This document shows, one piece after another, positions 1 through 12,870 of a stretch of 64,000 nt of DNA. Both the position numbers and the translations under genes were made by a program. This DNA is from Valencia hispanica (taxonomy: Eukaryota > Chordata > Actinopteri > Cyprinodontiformes > Valenciidae): positions 10,696,501-10,760,500 of the forward strand of contig OY747723.1 of NCBI GenBank assembly GCA_963556495.2, read 5' to 3'. Each line of letters opens with the position of its first letter. Position 1 is the stretch's first letter. Under the pieces are notes generated by a model that was not told where the DNA came from, searched no databases, and worked only from the letters and a program-made list of their open reading frames with translations.

Positions 1-2357
1 GTACAAATCCAGCCCTCATTTCAGATGGACAGTTGTGGATAGCTTAATCTCTCATCATAGGGGTTGAACAGCAGCAGAAGCACTTGAAAAAAGGAGGGTT
101 AGGATGTCTGGATTAGGGGCAATGCAGACAAAGGAAAACACGTTTCACCTCGTCAATTGTTTTCATTCAGCGCAGATGCTCAGCATACAGAAATGTATCT
201 GCTTTTAATTTGTGCATGGTAATCATTCCTTACCTATCCACCCAACTGTAAAATGGCCCTTGGGAGAAAATACAAATAGAGCATTAAATCTGTTTCACAA
301 TGAATCAGAAGAAGCAAAGAAAGAGTGAGTGGATCGCCACACCAGGCAAAAGCTGCTCTACAATAAAACTTCTCAAAGACTGGTTTGAACGTGGAAACAA
401 GAAATAATATACATTACATCCCAACTATCTCTAATCTTTCATTGAGCTAAACGCACTCGTCTGGTGAAAGTTACAAAAATAACTTTTCAGAGGAAGAGAA
501 TAAGTCCTTGTAAATAAATCATACATGGCTCAGAAGCAACCCCTGGACCACCTCAATATAGGTCTTAGATATTGGCTGTTTAAATCTAAAACATACAGGC
601 TAAAAAAAGCTTATTTATTTCTAGCTTTTTAAGACCTTTAGATTAACCTTTAGTAGGGTCTTACAACATAGTTATGAAATCCAAATTAACTAAAAAAAAA
701 CTTGGATTACAATAAGTGTTAAATTATTTTATTGTTATTGTGTTCATCTAATGTCAGTAGACTAGCTGTTGAATCAAATAGCTGTGATTAAAAATCAACC
801 AATGATACTGAGTTAAGCTAAAACTTTGCTTGACTAAAACAACATTATCTTTTGTTCTTTATGTTCCTAATGCCAGTAGCTCCAAGAGTTGTGTTTCAAA
901 ACCAACAGGCAAAAGTTTTGTTATATCAGATTTGCAAGGCCACACTCATGAAACTAAGTTTGATGAGTTGTATGAAGGATACTGACAGATGTAAAATAGC
1001 TTTTGTAGGCCCAGTTACTAATGTCTACTTTGAAGTTTTAAATTGCATATCACCATGGGCACCAATTTACAGTTCTACAGAGTTTTACCAACCCATACTC
1101 ACATGTACCCATTAAGATGATTTTTAAACCAGACCTGTTACCCGTGGTTATTTGCCAACTAAATCCAGAAACGGCCAACCCGTTGATAAAAACTTGTAAC
1201 CCGACCAGTGACTCGACACTGACACACTACGGTTTATAACTGTCTTGATTGTGCTGTGTGTCTGTTTGTGTGAATTAGTGAGGCATCTTCTTTTACAGAA
1301 CTTGCTTAAAATAAAATTTACATAGTTTTAGTGAAAGTTATGGATCAACGAGGCTTTATGCTTTTATTTAACAAAATTATTGAATCTGCCTAGAAGGTAG
1401 AGAGGTAGCAGAGTCGTTTTCTGGTTAAAAGTGCCCACTAATCTCTGTTATCTTCGGTCGCTCTGGGTTAGGTCAGTAAGCTCGTAGCTACATGGGCTCA
1501 GAGTTTGATGTGTGTCAATCATTTGACCCCAACCTCACAGCCCGACTCTAGGCTCCATCTCTTTGCCCTTTTTATTTTTATTATCCGGGCGAGAGAAGAC
1601 TCGTGATGCGCCTATGGGACTTAAATTCAGCTCCTCAAAAACCTACAGGTGACGTCACGGAGACGCTGTCCATTTTATATATAAGAATTGATTTCTGGAC
1701 AGAGATAAATTATCGTAGGATAAACAATTTAAGTATTGGTTTCATTGTCTATTTTACTGTGTTTTTGCTGCATTTGTTGGATCAAACTGCTTGGGTACAA
1801 ACAGTGTGTAGACAGTGTTTTATTATTATTATTTTATTATTTTAATCATGCAATGTGAGCTCTGTTTTACCAGAATTTTACTTTAATCTCCTGTCACTAA
1901 GCTACACAAAATGGTCCGTTACCCAAGCATAATGCAAGATGCCATTAATGCTAAAAATAGCCCAGTGAGCCAGCAACTCAAAAAAAATTTTTATGGTGAG
2001 GTCAGCCACAGATTGATCCAGAAATGAAGAATCAATTGTCCAAAAGGTTTCTGATTTCTAATCCAGCTAATTATTTAATAAAACATTGTTTTCTTAAAAT
2101 CATATCCATCTTCACTTCTGGTTTGCATTGTGAACTAGTTGTTTCCAGGGGTGAAAGTAGTTTTTAATTCTTGCCGGTACTATTAACAAAACCTTTATCT
2201 CTCTCTCACTTCATCCATTTTAAAATAGCAAATAGTCAAAACCCAAACAAAAACATTTTAATATTTTACTGTAGGCCTAGGGTTAGGGGTTAGTTGACAA
2301 GAATTAAAAACAATTGACGTTATTGTAAAATGGTAAAATGATGGTTTGGTAGATATT
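1..2357. other. AT-rich sequence, nothing identified
   Basis: Both strands show only short chance frames (up to about 87 codons) without recognisable motifs. There is no clear repeat family, RNA gene or splice-bounded exon that I can support. Confidence 0.5.
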
Positions 2358-2668
2358 TACCTTGGATTATGACAATTTAATTCTGTGGATTTGAAGAAGT
2401 TTGACCAAGGATTAAAAAAGTTACCTGGGGGATACGTATTCTGACAGAAAGAATGATCATGCCTGAAATAATGTGTATCCCCTTCTAAAAATGACTGTGA
2501 GAATCCCATCTTCAAGTGGTTTAATATATTTCTACCTTGGATTATGACCATTTAATTTTGTGGATTTGAAGAGGTTTGGCCAAGGAATAAAAAAGTTACC
2601 AGGGGGATACAGATTCTGGTGGACATAATTATAATCCCTGATATAATTTATACCTTGTAATTTTGACA
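2358..2668. repeat. 175-bp tandem duplication (about 1.8 copies)
   Basis: The segment starting TACCTTGGATTATGAC at 2358 recurs at 2533. Both copies continue through a shared AATTTAATT.TGTGGATTTGAAG stretch and a GGGGGATAC motif, with many substitutions between them, so the duplication is old. A short echo of the GGGGGATAC..TTCTGA part occurs again near 3361. The small minus-strand frames across the two copies are similar only because the DNA is duplicated. Confidence 0.75.
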
Positions 2669-4374
2669 AGGAGGACTTCCAGCCTGAATTATTTCTCTTC
2701 ACCCACCAAAGAGAAATATGCAATATATACATGCAAAAAAAAGTCAGCAGAAACAGGTTGGAATGCTTTTTTTTATATCACTAAAACGTTTTCTATTAAT
2801 GTTTGAGAATATAAATGATGTTCTACATGCCATTTCTCTTTTCAACAATTTCAGCAATTTCCTAATGTTGTGAATCTGTTCACATATTTGGCAATAAAAC
2901 CATCCCGATTCTGATTCTCTTTTACTTTATTATAGCCTAGCTATTTATTATAACACTAAAATAAAAAGCGTTTTTCAGTGTTGAATTCAGGAAGGAGGAT
3001 TTTTTGTTTCTAGCAGACAGAACTTTGGGCGACGTAAAAAAATGAAAGAAAATAGTATTTTTATAGGAGATTGTGAAAGCGTCGTTTACTTGCCGAGAAC
3101 AATTTATATTGAGTGTAATTTTTATATGAATCGAGTTTACACAGACGTGAACGTTTTCCTATTAAGCCAACCGTGCAACACCACGTTAGAAAAATACATC
3201 TATTTATTTCTGTGGTAACCCACAAACAGAACGATGAAGTAAAGACACTTGGTTTTCACTTTTTCAAAGATAAAACATCACTAGTTCAACGTGTTGTTGG
3301 TTGTGATTGTGGCGGAGTCAAATGGAACAGCGCTTCCTTCTACGTGCGCGCTCCCGACGCAGGGGGATACAATTTCTGACGGGGATAACTACCTTTGCAC
3401 GACACCGGCATTAGCTCATAAGAAGTTTCTTTTCTGTATGGTTAAAAATAAAACAATTCAGAAACAATTCGGTATGAGTTAAAAGGAATTTTTAAATAAA
3501 CTGGTTCTGAATGAGGACTTTAAGACAGGCAGCCGCTCTCCCATCTTCCTGGTACTGCGTACCACCACAGAATCTTTTGACGGTACGCAGTACCAGACCA
3601 TACCGGCTTACTTTCACCCCTGGTTGTTTCAACACATACCAAATTTGCAAAACTCTTCAATACAAACTATGGTATTCAAGCATCCATATTCATACTGGAC
3701 TGTAATATTAGCTTATATGATTCTGTGAGTTATTTAATGTTATTCTTACATGTTATGTATTGCTGTGAGAAAAACCCACACGATATTGTGGTGTGACCTA
3801 ATCTAAAAAAAAGGAATTTTGCTTCATTTCGAAATTCCTCTTAAATAATCCTGATTTTCAACACCCACAGTTCATACTAAACTGTAACATCTTGCATCAT
3901 TTTTATTGGTTATTGGTTTTATTCTTATTTACATATTTCTCAATTTTTACTCTTTTACTTTTTGGTAGTTTATTAGTTTTTACTTTTACTTTTTTTGTTT
4001 AGTTGAGTGTTACTAAGTTATTGACCTTAGGCGAGTTTGTTGATTAAAGTATTTTAATTGGAAGGTTGAATACTTTTTGAACATAAACTCTCATATTTTA
4101 GAAAGAAATAGTCTATCATTATTTCATATACATAGAAAAAACCCAAGTGCTGAACTTATTCCTTCATCTGTTGTTATTTTAATACCTAACCCTTTACAGG
4201 CAGGCATTCATAAGCAATAACTGAGACTGAGAGCTATTTGGCTATTTTTTCCTGGAAATCAGGTGGTGTCTCGACTTGGTCATTTTGATCTAAGTTACTA
4301 CTTTTGTTAATAATTGCCCTCAGCAATTATTTTTCTTATTCATAGCCAAACAAGACTTATTGTTGCACAACAGT
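2669..4374. other. AT-rich sequence with a possible LINE 3' tail
   Basis: There is no supported gene. Around 2888-2925 a GGCAATAAAACCATCCCG stretch followed by GATTCTGATTCT resembles the 3' tail of a fish LINE on the plus strand, but no upstream coding part is visible, so this is only a suggestion. Confidence 0.35.
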
Positions 4375-4715
4375 CACAATTAAAGCAACCTGGGGCTCCA
4401 TTACACCTCAGCAGAACCACAAGCTGATCGCCTCCATGCCATGCTTCACTAATGCAGTAATTCATCCAACTGGCTCCAAGCATGACATTTCTGTTATTAT
4501 AGCCTTTTTTAATCTTAATTGGTATTCTTATTTTCTGATATTGAACATTTTGGTTTTCATTATCTGTAAGCCATAATCATCAAAACTACAGGGAAAAAAA
4601 ACACTGAGATGTTTCACTTTATGTGCAATTAATCTATATAATAAAAAAAACTTTCTGGAATGGGTGACAAAAAAATATTAAACTTGTTTTAATTCTCTGA
4701 GATGTATTTGTTTAG
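4375..4715 (+). mobile_element. Tc1/mariner remnant (3' part)
   Basis: The translation near 4385-4440 follows the C-terminal end of a Tc1 transposase: a CTCAGCAGAACC segment leads into the IASMP motif, then a CAGTAATTC stretch. The same region occurs in the intact Tc1 at 58678-58760 (other strand) and in the remnant at 18650-18710. The A/T-rich tail with CATAATCATCAAAA and GTGCAATTAATC fits a Tc1 3' flank. The catalytic core is absent. Confidence 0.6.
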
Positions 4716-5874
4716 ATTCTTAGTTCTTTTCTAGCTGCAGTCCTTTCCTTGATTTACTTAATCATAGAAATTATTTAATGACCTCTGCAAGCCTTTTTGG
4801 TCCAATTAATCAACTAGTTCAAAGAGTGCTTACTGGTGATACCTGATCATGCACTCAGGGACTCTAGGAGTAGTTTCTGTTACTCTATGAGTTGACTAAC
4901 TTCCTTCGCCCAAATCCATATGTGGCCTCCAGCAAGGTGATGAACCCATGCTGGTCCCACATAAACCCACCCCCCGACCCCCCCACCACCTCCCGTGCTG
5001 TGTTGCTACATCCTGACATTTTACACACAATTCCTATCAGCATACCACACTCCTAATGAAAGCAGAAGGGCATGAGGAGAGATGGTCAATTCCTGATTGC
5101 TTAGTTAGCTAAAAAAAGGGGGTGACAAAAAAGGAAAAGAGTTTAATTAAAGTAGCAACTTAGAGGGTCTACCACAGGGTAGAAAGGCAGTGGTTTCACC
5201 TTTAGTTTGCGCTCGTTTGGCTCTAAAAGGGTACAAAATATGTACAACTTTACTCATAACTCAAAAGGAAAGAATACAAAATTGATATTTAAATACTGTT
5301 TTAGATTTAACTCATATCTTCCTTTAAACATACCTTTCAAAACTGGATAGTAGGAAAACAAATTAGACAAAATCCTGAAATGGAAAGTAAATAAAATGTG
5401 GCAGACATTTGTGCTACAGAGTATGATATAAGATGGGAGACTAACAGGTCATATTGGATTTAAGCTATTACTTCCACCGCCTGTAATCAATGTTAGATTT
5501 CCATCAGTGAAAAACCACATGGAATCATTGACTGTTAGAGGGCAGTAAAAACAGTCTGTCAAAAAAACTAATTTAGCTCCCTTTAACCACTGTATATTCT
5601 TCTGTAAATTTCAATGTAAATTTGGAAAATATTCACAAATTCTGAAAGGTTAACATACATTGCCATCCTAATTTTTGGCCGTAATAAATTTAGAGCCTAT
5701 TGATTATGGATTAACATAAGAAAAAGTTACTAAATCTCAGAAACGTAGAAAAGTGGTTGCTATGGTGATTCTCATCTTTGCTAGTAAGTTTAAGACCACA
5801 GCATGACTGTTTTTGTCAGAGAGCTCTTGACCCCCCTAACATTTTCCAAATGTTATACCAGAATGGTGGTTCCA
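4716..5874. other. AT-rich sequence, nothing identified
   Basis: No supported gene or repeat. A short C-rich run lies near 4969-4992. Confidence 0.45.
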
Positions 5875-6040
5875 ATCGTTGTGAAGGGGGACCGGAAAGT
5901 GTACTCCAACCATGAATGGATCACACTTTTCAGCCTCCTTTGAAAGTCTTTGAGACTTCCACCAATGACAAACCTCAAATCCAGGAGGAGCAGTGTGACT
6001 TTTTGTCATGGCTATGGAACAGTGGACCAGATCTTTGCAA
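5875..6040 (+). mobile_element. Rex3/RTE LINE remnant
   Basis: The plus-strand reading around 5886-6035 (KGDRKVYSNHEWITLFSL, then IQEEQC) matches, with substitutions, the part of the Rex3 reverse transcriptase seen at about 20725-20870 (KKGD.., [15 protein letters not shown]). It is a decayed internal fragment with no flanking Rex3 sequence recognised. It was recognised by eye against the better copy in this window. Confidence 0.6.
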
Positions 6041-6337
6041 AATCCCTTTTTGTAAAGTTAAAGGTTGTAAAGGTTTTATTGTTTCTAGTGAAAAGTATCT
6101 CTCAGCAATTGAAGCCCAGAAAGGGCTAGGTTTTTACACTTTAATACATTTGCTAAGATACCATTAATCTAAATTTATTTCCAGAAATTCGATTAACACT
6201 ATAGGATGTTACCTTACCAATGCTGTCTTAGCACAATTTTAGATCTCATAGATCCCCCAGATATCATAGTTGTGATCTACCCTAAAGTAAAAATAGTCTA
6301 ACCAGTCCAATCCTGAAAACTCCAAATTGGTCTGGAG

Positions 6338-6385
6338 CAGGGGTCACTAACCTTTTTGCAACTGAGAGCTACTTAATGGGTAGCG
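6338..6385 (+). mobile_element. hAT-like terminal fragment
   Basis: The stretch CAGGGGTCACTAACCTTTTT followed by CAACTGAGAGCTACTT resembles the terminal inverted repeat of non-autonomous fish hAT elements. It directly abuts the LINE at 6386. No partner end was found. Confidence 0.45.
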
Positions 6386-8036
6386 CTGCACTCTGTCCTC
6401 TCACACCTGGACAATAAAAACACTTACGCCAGAATGCTGTTCATAGACTTCAGTTCAGCATTCAACACAGTCATCCCCGCACAACTCATCAGGAAACTCA
6501 CAGACCGAGGCATCAGTTCCCTTATGTGCAAACTGGTTACTGGATTTCCTGACCAGCTGGCCCCAAGATGTCCAGTTGGATAACCACTGCTCATCTACCA
6601 TCACAATGAACACCGGTCCACCACAAGGCTGTGTGATGAGTCCCTTCCTCTGCTCCCTCCTCACTCATGACTGCAGACCTGTCAATGGTTCCAACACCAT
6701 CATTAAGTTTGCAGATGCACCACGGTGATCGGCCTCATCAAAGACAACGATGAGGCCACCTACAGGGAGGAGGTGGATCATCTGACTGAGTGGTGTGACA
6801 ACAACAATCTGCTGCTCAACACCGAGAAGACCAAGGAGCTCATCATGGACTTCAGGAGGAATGCTGACCCACATCCACCCATGCACATCAAAGGGATGGC
6901 TGTGGAGCATATGAACTGCTTCAAGTTCCTGGGAGTCAACATCTGCAAGGATCTCACCTGGACGACCGGCGGCTCCATATTGTTCAAGAAGGCTCACCAG
7001 TGCCTCTTCTTCCTGAGGACTCTAAGGAAGAAACACCTGTTCTCAGACATCCTGGTGAACTTCTACTGTTGCACCATCGAGAGCATCCTGACCAACTGTC
7101 ACATCACAGTCTGGCAAGGGAGCTGCTCTGCCTCGGACCTGGGGTGGTGAAAGCTGCCCAGCGCATGGTTGGAGCACCACTTTCTACCATAGAGGACATC
7201 TACAGGAAGAGGTGTCTAAAAAGGGCTGGGAAATCATCAAAGACCCAAGTTACTCAGCACACTGACGCTTCACCCTCCTGCCCTCTGGGAGGTGCTAAAG
7301 GGAGCCTCCGGACTAAGACCACCATGTACCATGTACCACCATGAACAGTTTCTTCCCCACAGCCTTCACACTCCTTAACTCTGCCTCCTGACATGCGAAC
7401 CACATTAAAACTCATGGACTGAACACACACAAACTCACAACCACCCATATATGAACATACACACAATGGACAAAAACAAACAAATGACCGACAGTATCCT
7501 CATACAAACAACAATAACATGGACTGAACCTACACATACAACCATCTGCACTTTATACCACTACTGTATAATTTATCCATAGATATCTCACTGATCTCCA
7601 CTGCACTACTGTGAATACTGTATAGACAATCATACTGTATAATACGATGCAATAATTATAGTTCTACAGCTATTTATTAATTGCACTCATATCTATAGCT
7701 TGTATAACATGCCATATACATATATTTATAGTCTGTTATCTGGTTATACATATTTATAACCATATGTGTAACCTATTAATAGCCTGTACATAGCTTTGAC
7801 ATTCACCATAGTTATAGCCTGTATAACCTGTTCATACCCTGTACATCCACTACAGTTATAGCTTGTATATACTTATTGTTATAATATATTATCTCCTTCA
7901 TACCGTGTACATTTGTAATATATCTATATCCTTGCAAAAGCACTTCTGGATGAATGCAAACTGCATTTCGTTGCTTGTACTTGTGACATGTGCAATGACA
8001 ATAAAGTTGAATTCTTTTCTATTCTATTCTATTCTT
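6386..8036 (+). mobile_element. 5'-truncated CR1/L2-group LINE
   Basis: This is a non-LTR retrotransposon that begins inside the reverse-transcriptase coding part and keeps its long 3' end. The 3' region after 7350 is non-coding with repeated TATAGCCTGTATAA-like blocks. It ends in TGCAATGACAATAAAG, TTGAATTC and a short ATTCT repeat (8013-8036), typical of L2-type tails in fish. The endonuclease and ORF1 are missing, as expected for a 5'-truncated insertion. The assignment to CR1/L2 is by motif and could be refined to another jockey-group clade. Confidence 0.8.
6430..7346 (+). pseudogene. Reverse transcriptase fragment of LINE
   Basis: The reading near 6433 gives FIDFSSAFN, the palm motif with the first catalytic aspartate. 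PPQGCVMSP near 6620 is the motif B region. A KFAD motif near 6710 is motif C, but a one-base loss right after it throws the frame off. The sequence resumes as the open frame 6725-7150, which holds the thumb region (LTEWCDNNNLLLN, KTKELIMDF, FKFLGV). A further shift near 7140 leads into the C-terminal part, ending near 7346. The protein would have copied LINE RNA at the nick site; this copy cannot do so because of the frameshifts and the missing N-terminus. Confidence 0.8.
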
Positions 8037-11000
8037 TATGATTGATTGGAAGATGTCCAACAAGGTCTCCTCTTTTGTTTGTTTCTTTAGTGTAACAATA
8101 TTCAAAGAAAAAAACAAGACCTTAAATTACATGCTAATCATGATTTTAAAAGTTTTTTGGTAAATCCCTTAACCAGAACTGCAACTTAATGCTACCCTTT
8201 TTGATTGTAGACACACAAGCTAATGGTGCTTTTTAAAGCAATACAAAAAAATAAAAAACACCCACACATTTACTACTTCATAGACAAAATCTCTTAATTT
8301 GGTTATACCTTTATAGACAATTGTTAAGTAAAAATGCTACAAACAGTAAGATGAAGAGGGGACTACAAAGATGCGTGGATAACAACATGGCTATGTCGTG
8401 TATTCATACCAGAAATCCAGATTCTCAGTGAACATGTCAGTTAACATCAGCCATTCACTCAAGATTGTCAATTAATGTTGTCACTATGGGTCCCAATGCT
8501 ATGAGTTAATTCAAGTTTAGCAAGTAAAAACTGGCCACATTAAATCAAAGTTCCGAAAAAGTGTTACGGAATGTCTATTAGAAATTTATTATTTATTCCC
8601 TATCTTAGTAAGTGCATTTAGGACAGTAGGTCTTGTAGAGAAAACAAGAGCCATATGTGTGTAATAGTTTAATGCAGCTGGAGCACGGACTGTCACCCTA
8701 ATCAGAACCGGTGCAAATTGATTCTACAGGAGCGGCCATGGAAACTGAGGTCATGCTGGTAGAAGATAAAGATGATTGCTAAGAACTATTTAAGTGTGGA
8801 TAAGAAGGGTTGTGTGTCCAGACCACATAAGTTTAGTTTGTTGAGTTTCTTCAACAAACTACCCTTTTCTTTTCTCCAATATCAAACCAGTGGCACTTAT
8901 GTTAGCAGTTTATTGCCTAAAGCTCTAACCAGGGAACTTTTGTGTTTTGTGAAGAATAAAAGCTCTGATTTTGTCTTGTTGCATGCACTAAAAGCCTTGC
9001 CCATTACTCCTAAAAACTGCTTTTTACAAAACAGCGCCATATCCCTAATGGAAAATATTGCCTCAGTCGCTCTGCTCATGTGATCAATGCAGTCAGTAAT
9101 GGGAACATGGTGCCTCCTGGCAAAAACCAATGATGAATAGGCGTCTAGTGGGTGAGGAACTTAAAACCAGGGCTAGCTCATCTGGACTCAAACTATGTGC
9201 TTTGGATAAAAAAGTAAGAGGCAATAAATAGCAAGTTTTATCTATTGAAAAGTGTTGCTCACACCTAACGCAGAGATGTATTTGTATTGTTCTTTGAGAT
9301 AAATGCATTGCTACTTATATTGTGTTTTCTTATGGTAGTGTAAGAAGAAAAATTTGTAAAGACATTTATTTCAGTTGTTATTTATTTTGCTATGCTTCTG
9401 GAAAAGTATTGTATGCAGAATGATATGAAACTGTGAAGATTCTGTTTTGTATTCACATGCTCTGAAAACATGTGGTCTGCAACCCTGGGTGGATAAGGAG
9501 GGGTCAAGAAGGAGTGTAATCGCCTCATGGTCAGTGGAAAATACCAGGAATGCAGAGAAGGAGGAAAGAACCGCCTCTCTTGATGTATAAATGTATGCTG
9601 TGGTGATACATTCTTCACTGAATTTTGTACTTCTGTACTGTTCACTCCTTGCAAGTAAAAAGTAATTTAATACACTACTGGCTCCAGATTCTCCTTGGTG
9701 ATTTGGTAGCTTTAACTAACAGACAAAGAACAATGGAGTTAACAACGCTTTTAGCGACGCTAAATGAGCCAACAGGTTCAGCACTTAAAAACACTTTAAC
9801 CAGCAATGAACGAGCTTTAACTCGTCCAAACTACATTTTCCCTATTTATCTGCCCAGACACAAGATTAAGATAATTGAACCGGTTCAGTCGTACTTTGCT
9901 TTGAGGGAGGTCCAGTCCACAAAGAGGAAACCAAAATGTTTACATAGTTGAGCAAAAAGGGAGAAACAAAACCTTACGCAGGGTTCATCGGAAACTCTGT
10001 CCCGGCTGCAGGCCTGACGGCTGCGAATCGTCTTGGAATTGGAAAGAATTGTCTTGGAACAATTTTTATCTCGCGCAGGCTGGCTACGCAAACAGACACT
10101 GGGTAGACGGTTGTACTTCAAAGGTTTTAAAAGTGGTTTCTTTCCCGCCCCGCAGGTCAGAAGTCACATGGATTAATATGAATAGCATGTGTCCTTGCAT
10201 TGCCAAGTATTGCCAAGTAACGCTGGGAAAGACAGGGTGTCAGTCGCTGCCATATAAACAGTCAATGGTCGCTGAAGACCCCTTTTATAAACTTTGTGAT
10301 GTCATCTTTGGCCACAGCCAATGGGAATGTGTTTGGGTAACAGCTAGGAATGCTGGGAAATGCAGTCTGTTCAGTTCATTTGTGGAAAGTGGATTCCCAA
10401 CACATCTCGATTTTAAGCAATATCTCATTCCTCTATTTACCTCAGTGCTGCACTCTACCGCCACGACGCTTCCCACAGACATAGCCGGAAATGCCCTTAC
10501 TGGCTTACTAAAAACCGGAATTCTACTAAATGTGCTATGCATAAAGCCCATTTAAGGGGGAATATTAGCTAGGAGTAATGTAAACCTACCCTACATTTTG
10601 GAATGATTTTGCCTTAGAAACAATGTGTGGTGTAGTTGTCCTTTGTTTGGTTTTCAAATGTCCTGCAGTATTAAATGCCACCATGGAAAGGTGCACTCTG
10701 CCTTGATTAGCTTTATGAGTTTAACCTGTGGGTGTGAAGTGCAACACAAGGACAGAGAATTGAGGAGATCAGGGAGAGGATACAAAGTTTGGTGTTTTAG
10801 AAGAAAACCACTTGCAGCAACACAAAACACACCCTGAGGAAAACCCACTTTTTAAAATAAAACTGAATTGAAAATCTGTTACTGGGCTAGCTATTGAAGA
10901 GATAGAAATTCTGTAATTGTTGTATGAGGGTTTAATTTTGTACTGCATGTGGAAACACTTAGAAACAGTGAACAATCAAGAAGAATGTGGTACATCCTGT

Positions 11001-11532
11001 GTGCCTTGTGTGAGGAAGCTGTGACCATTCTGTGAACAAAGGTCTATGTGGGAGGAGTTTCTTTTTAACTCTTGTTTCAATAAAAACGTTAAGCTGAGAT
11101 AAAGCTGTGCTCAGTTACTAGAACTGAGTCCAGTGAACGATGTCTCGCTGTTAAAATATATAATTGTTGTTTGTTGTTCTTATTGCTCCTTTTTACAGAA
11201 ATGAACGAGCACGCGGGAAGGTGAAATGAGAGCTCAGAGAGCCCAGGGTCATAAATTAAATGTGTGTCTGTTCCTTTAAGAGAGGCTTCAAATTAGAGTG
11301 AAAACACCTTTCCAACACTATCCAATGAAGCACAGGATTGAGCTGTTGGGACAACCAGATGAGAAGCTATCTGGAGGGTTCAGGTGAGCTAACAATATTG
11401 TTTTCTCATGCCTGCCTAAACCAGTCTTTATAGTGATTGTTTCCAATAACTTTCTCACGAAAAGAGTTCATTGTTATGTTTAAGTCGTTTGGCATTATTT
11501 TGCCTACACTAGCTCTCTCTTTTTCCCTACAG
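8037..11532. other. Mostly unassigned; possible old LTR ends
   Basis: No gene is supported. Around 9580-9700 there is a TATA-like GATGTATAAATG and then a C/T-rich stretch. Around 11075-11150 a CAATAAAAACG signal is followed by sequence like an LTR U5. Both could be ends of old retroviral or LTR elements, but no coding region links them. The plus-strand open frame 10049-10555 (168 codons) has no motif I recognise, and I treat it as chance. Confidence 0.3.
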
Positions 11533-11809
11533 GGCGGCTGTAGCTCAGTGGTAGAGTTGTCAGCCTGCAACCCAGAAATTGTGGGTTCTATTCCAGCTTC
11601 CACCGGCTACATGTCGTTGTGTCCTTGGGCAAGACACTTCACCTAATGGTGTTGGCCAGAAGGGCCAATGGCGCGATATGCCTTGCTTCTGTCAGTCTGC
11701 TCCAGGGCAGCTGTGGCTATAATCATAGCTTGCTTCCACCATTGTGTGTGAATGTGAGAGTGAATGAATAATGGAGTTATATATAAATGCAAGCCATTAT
11801 TATTACATA
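11533..11809 (+). mobile_element. tRNA-derived SINE (copy 1)
   Basis: The 5' part is tRNA-like: an A-box-like TAGCTCAGTGGTAGAG near 11541 and a B-box-like GGTTCTATTCC near 11583 form an internal RNA polymerase III promoter. It is followed by a body with GTCCTTGGGCAAGACACTTC. The 3' end GCAAGCCATTATTA matches the start (reverse complement) of the better preserved copy at 55974-56270. This copy lacks part of the 3' body. The CCA-less, extended structure rules out a functional tRNA gene. Confidence 0.8.
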
Positions 11810-12089
11810 GAACCATTAGCACTGCATCACTGCTAAGGAATAAAAAAATTGCAATAAAAATGCAATCTATAATCTCTTTGTAGTTTTAGACATGTGGAAA
11901 CTGTTTACACAAGAATATTTGTGTTGTGCTTTCAGTCGTGTCTAACATATTATTGGTGATAAATGTCCAATAAAATATGTTCCAGCAATGAGCCATGTGT
12001 TTCTTGTGTTGAGATGGTTGGCTTTAAAATATATATGGTAAAGGTCATATCATTTCAATTCAGTTCAACAAAAAATGGAGCTAACAGGT
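11810..12089. other. AT-rich spacer
   Basis: Nothing identified between the SINE and the LTR-like block. Confidence 0.4.
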
Positions 12090-12870
12090 TAGCTGAGGTT
12101 CAGGAGCAAGGCCACGCCTCAAACCCGCTTCATAAATCCTAATCAGCCTTAACTCGATTCACCCGGTACCACACGTCTGCTCTACATCTCTAATCCCACC
12201 AGGATACACATATAAACTCTGCCTGCCCTTCATCCCTCGTCTCTCGTTCGTTTTCACCCCTCCCTTCCCCTCCCTCGAGGTCCAGGGTCCTGCCGACTCG
12301 CCTCTTCTTTTCAGGATCCTGCCGACTAGCCTCTTCTTTTCACGGTCCCGCCGACTCGCCTCTTCTTTTCAGGGTCCTGCCGACTCGCCTCTTCTTTTCA
12401 GGGTCCTGCCGACCCTCGCCTCTTCTTTTCAGGGTCCTGCCGACCCTCGCCTTTCCTTCGCAGGGTCCTGCCGACACTCGCCTTTTCTTCGCAGGGTCCT
12501 GCCGACCCTCGCCTTTTCTTCGCAGGATCCTGCCGACCCTCGCCTTTTCTTTTCAGGGTCCTGCCGACCCTCGCCTTTTCTTTTCAGGGTCCTGCCGACC
12601 CTCGCCTTTTCTTCGCAGCATTCATCGGGCACAGCCTCTCCATTCTGCGCTCCAGTTCACTCCTGTACCACCTCTTCTAACGTCTCTCTCTTTTAGGTTC
12701 CGTCTGGGGGGTCCTGAGCAGGCTCGGAAAGACGATTTCCCGAAGACTGCACCCCCACACTGAGTCTTCCTCCGGGTCTCTGGCGTTGCCTCTCCCCAGA
12801 CCATTCAATTCAACATGCCTTCAATAAACTTTTAAATTCTGAACCTGTAGCGTGGTCCTTGCTAGTGAAA
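12090..12870 (+). mobile_element. LTR-like block (probable solo LTR)
   Basis: The order of signals fits an LTR: a GC-richer upstream part, a TATA-like ATATAAACTC near 12210, a transcribed part carrying the minisatellite at 12284-12618, and a polyadenylation signal CAATAAAC near 12823 followed by a short U5-like end. No gag or pol lies beside it, so it would be a solo LTR. Exact ends and a target duplication could not be fixed. Confidence 0.45.
12284..12618 (+). repeat. Two-phase minisatellite, 4 x 29 bp then 7 x 31 bp
   Basis: Eleven head-to-tail units begin AGGGTCCTGCCGAC. The first four have GACTCGCC or GACTAGCC and are 29 bp long. The last seven have GACCCTCGCC or GACACTCGCC and are 31 bp long. 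4x29 + 7x31 = 333, which agrees with the span. The minus strand reads through as KARVGRTL-type repeats, but the unit lengths are not multiples of three, so it is not a designed coding repeat. Confidence 0.9.

Noticed and set aside
10049..10555. 168-codon plus-strand frame
   Set aside because: No motif, no splice context, and an overlapping minus-strand frame of similar style; treated as chance.
11533..11610. Possible tRNA gene
   Set aside because: The A and B boxes are present, but the sequence continues as a SINE body and the tRNA fold is imperfect; a second copy shows it is a dispersed repeat.
12429..12632. Minus-strand KARVGRTL repeat protein
   Set aside because: Unit lengths of 29 and 31 bp shift the frame between copies, and the block lies in an LTR-like, non-coding context.
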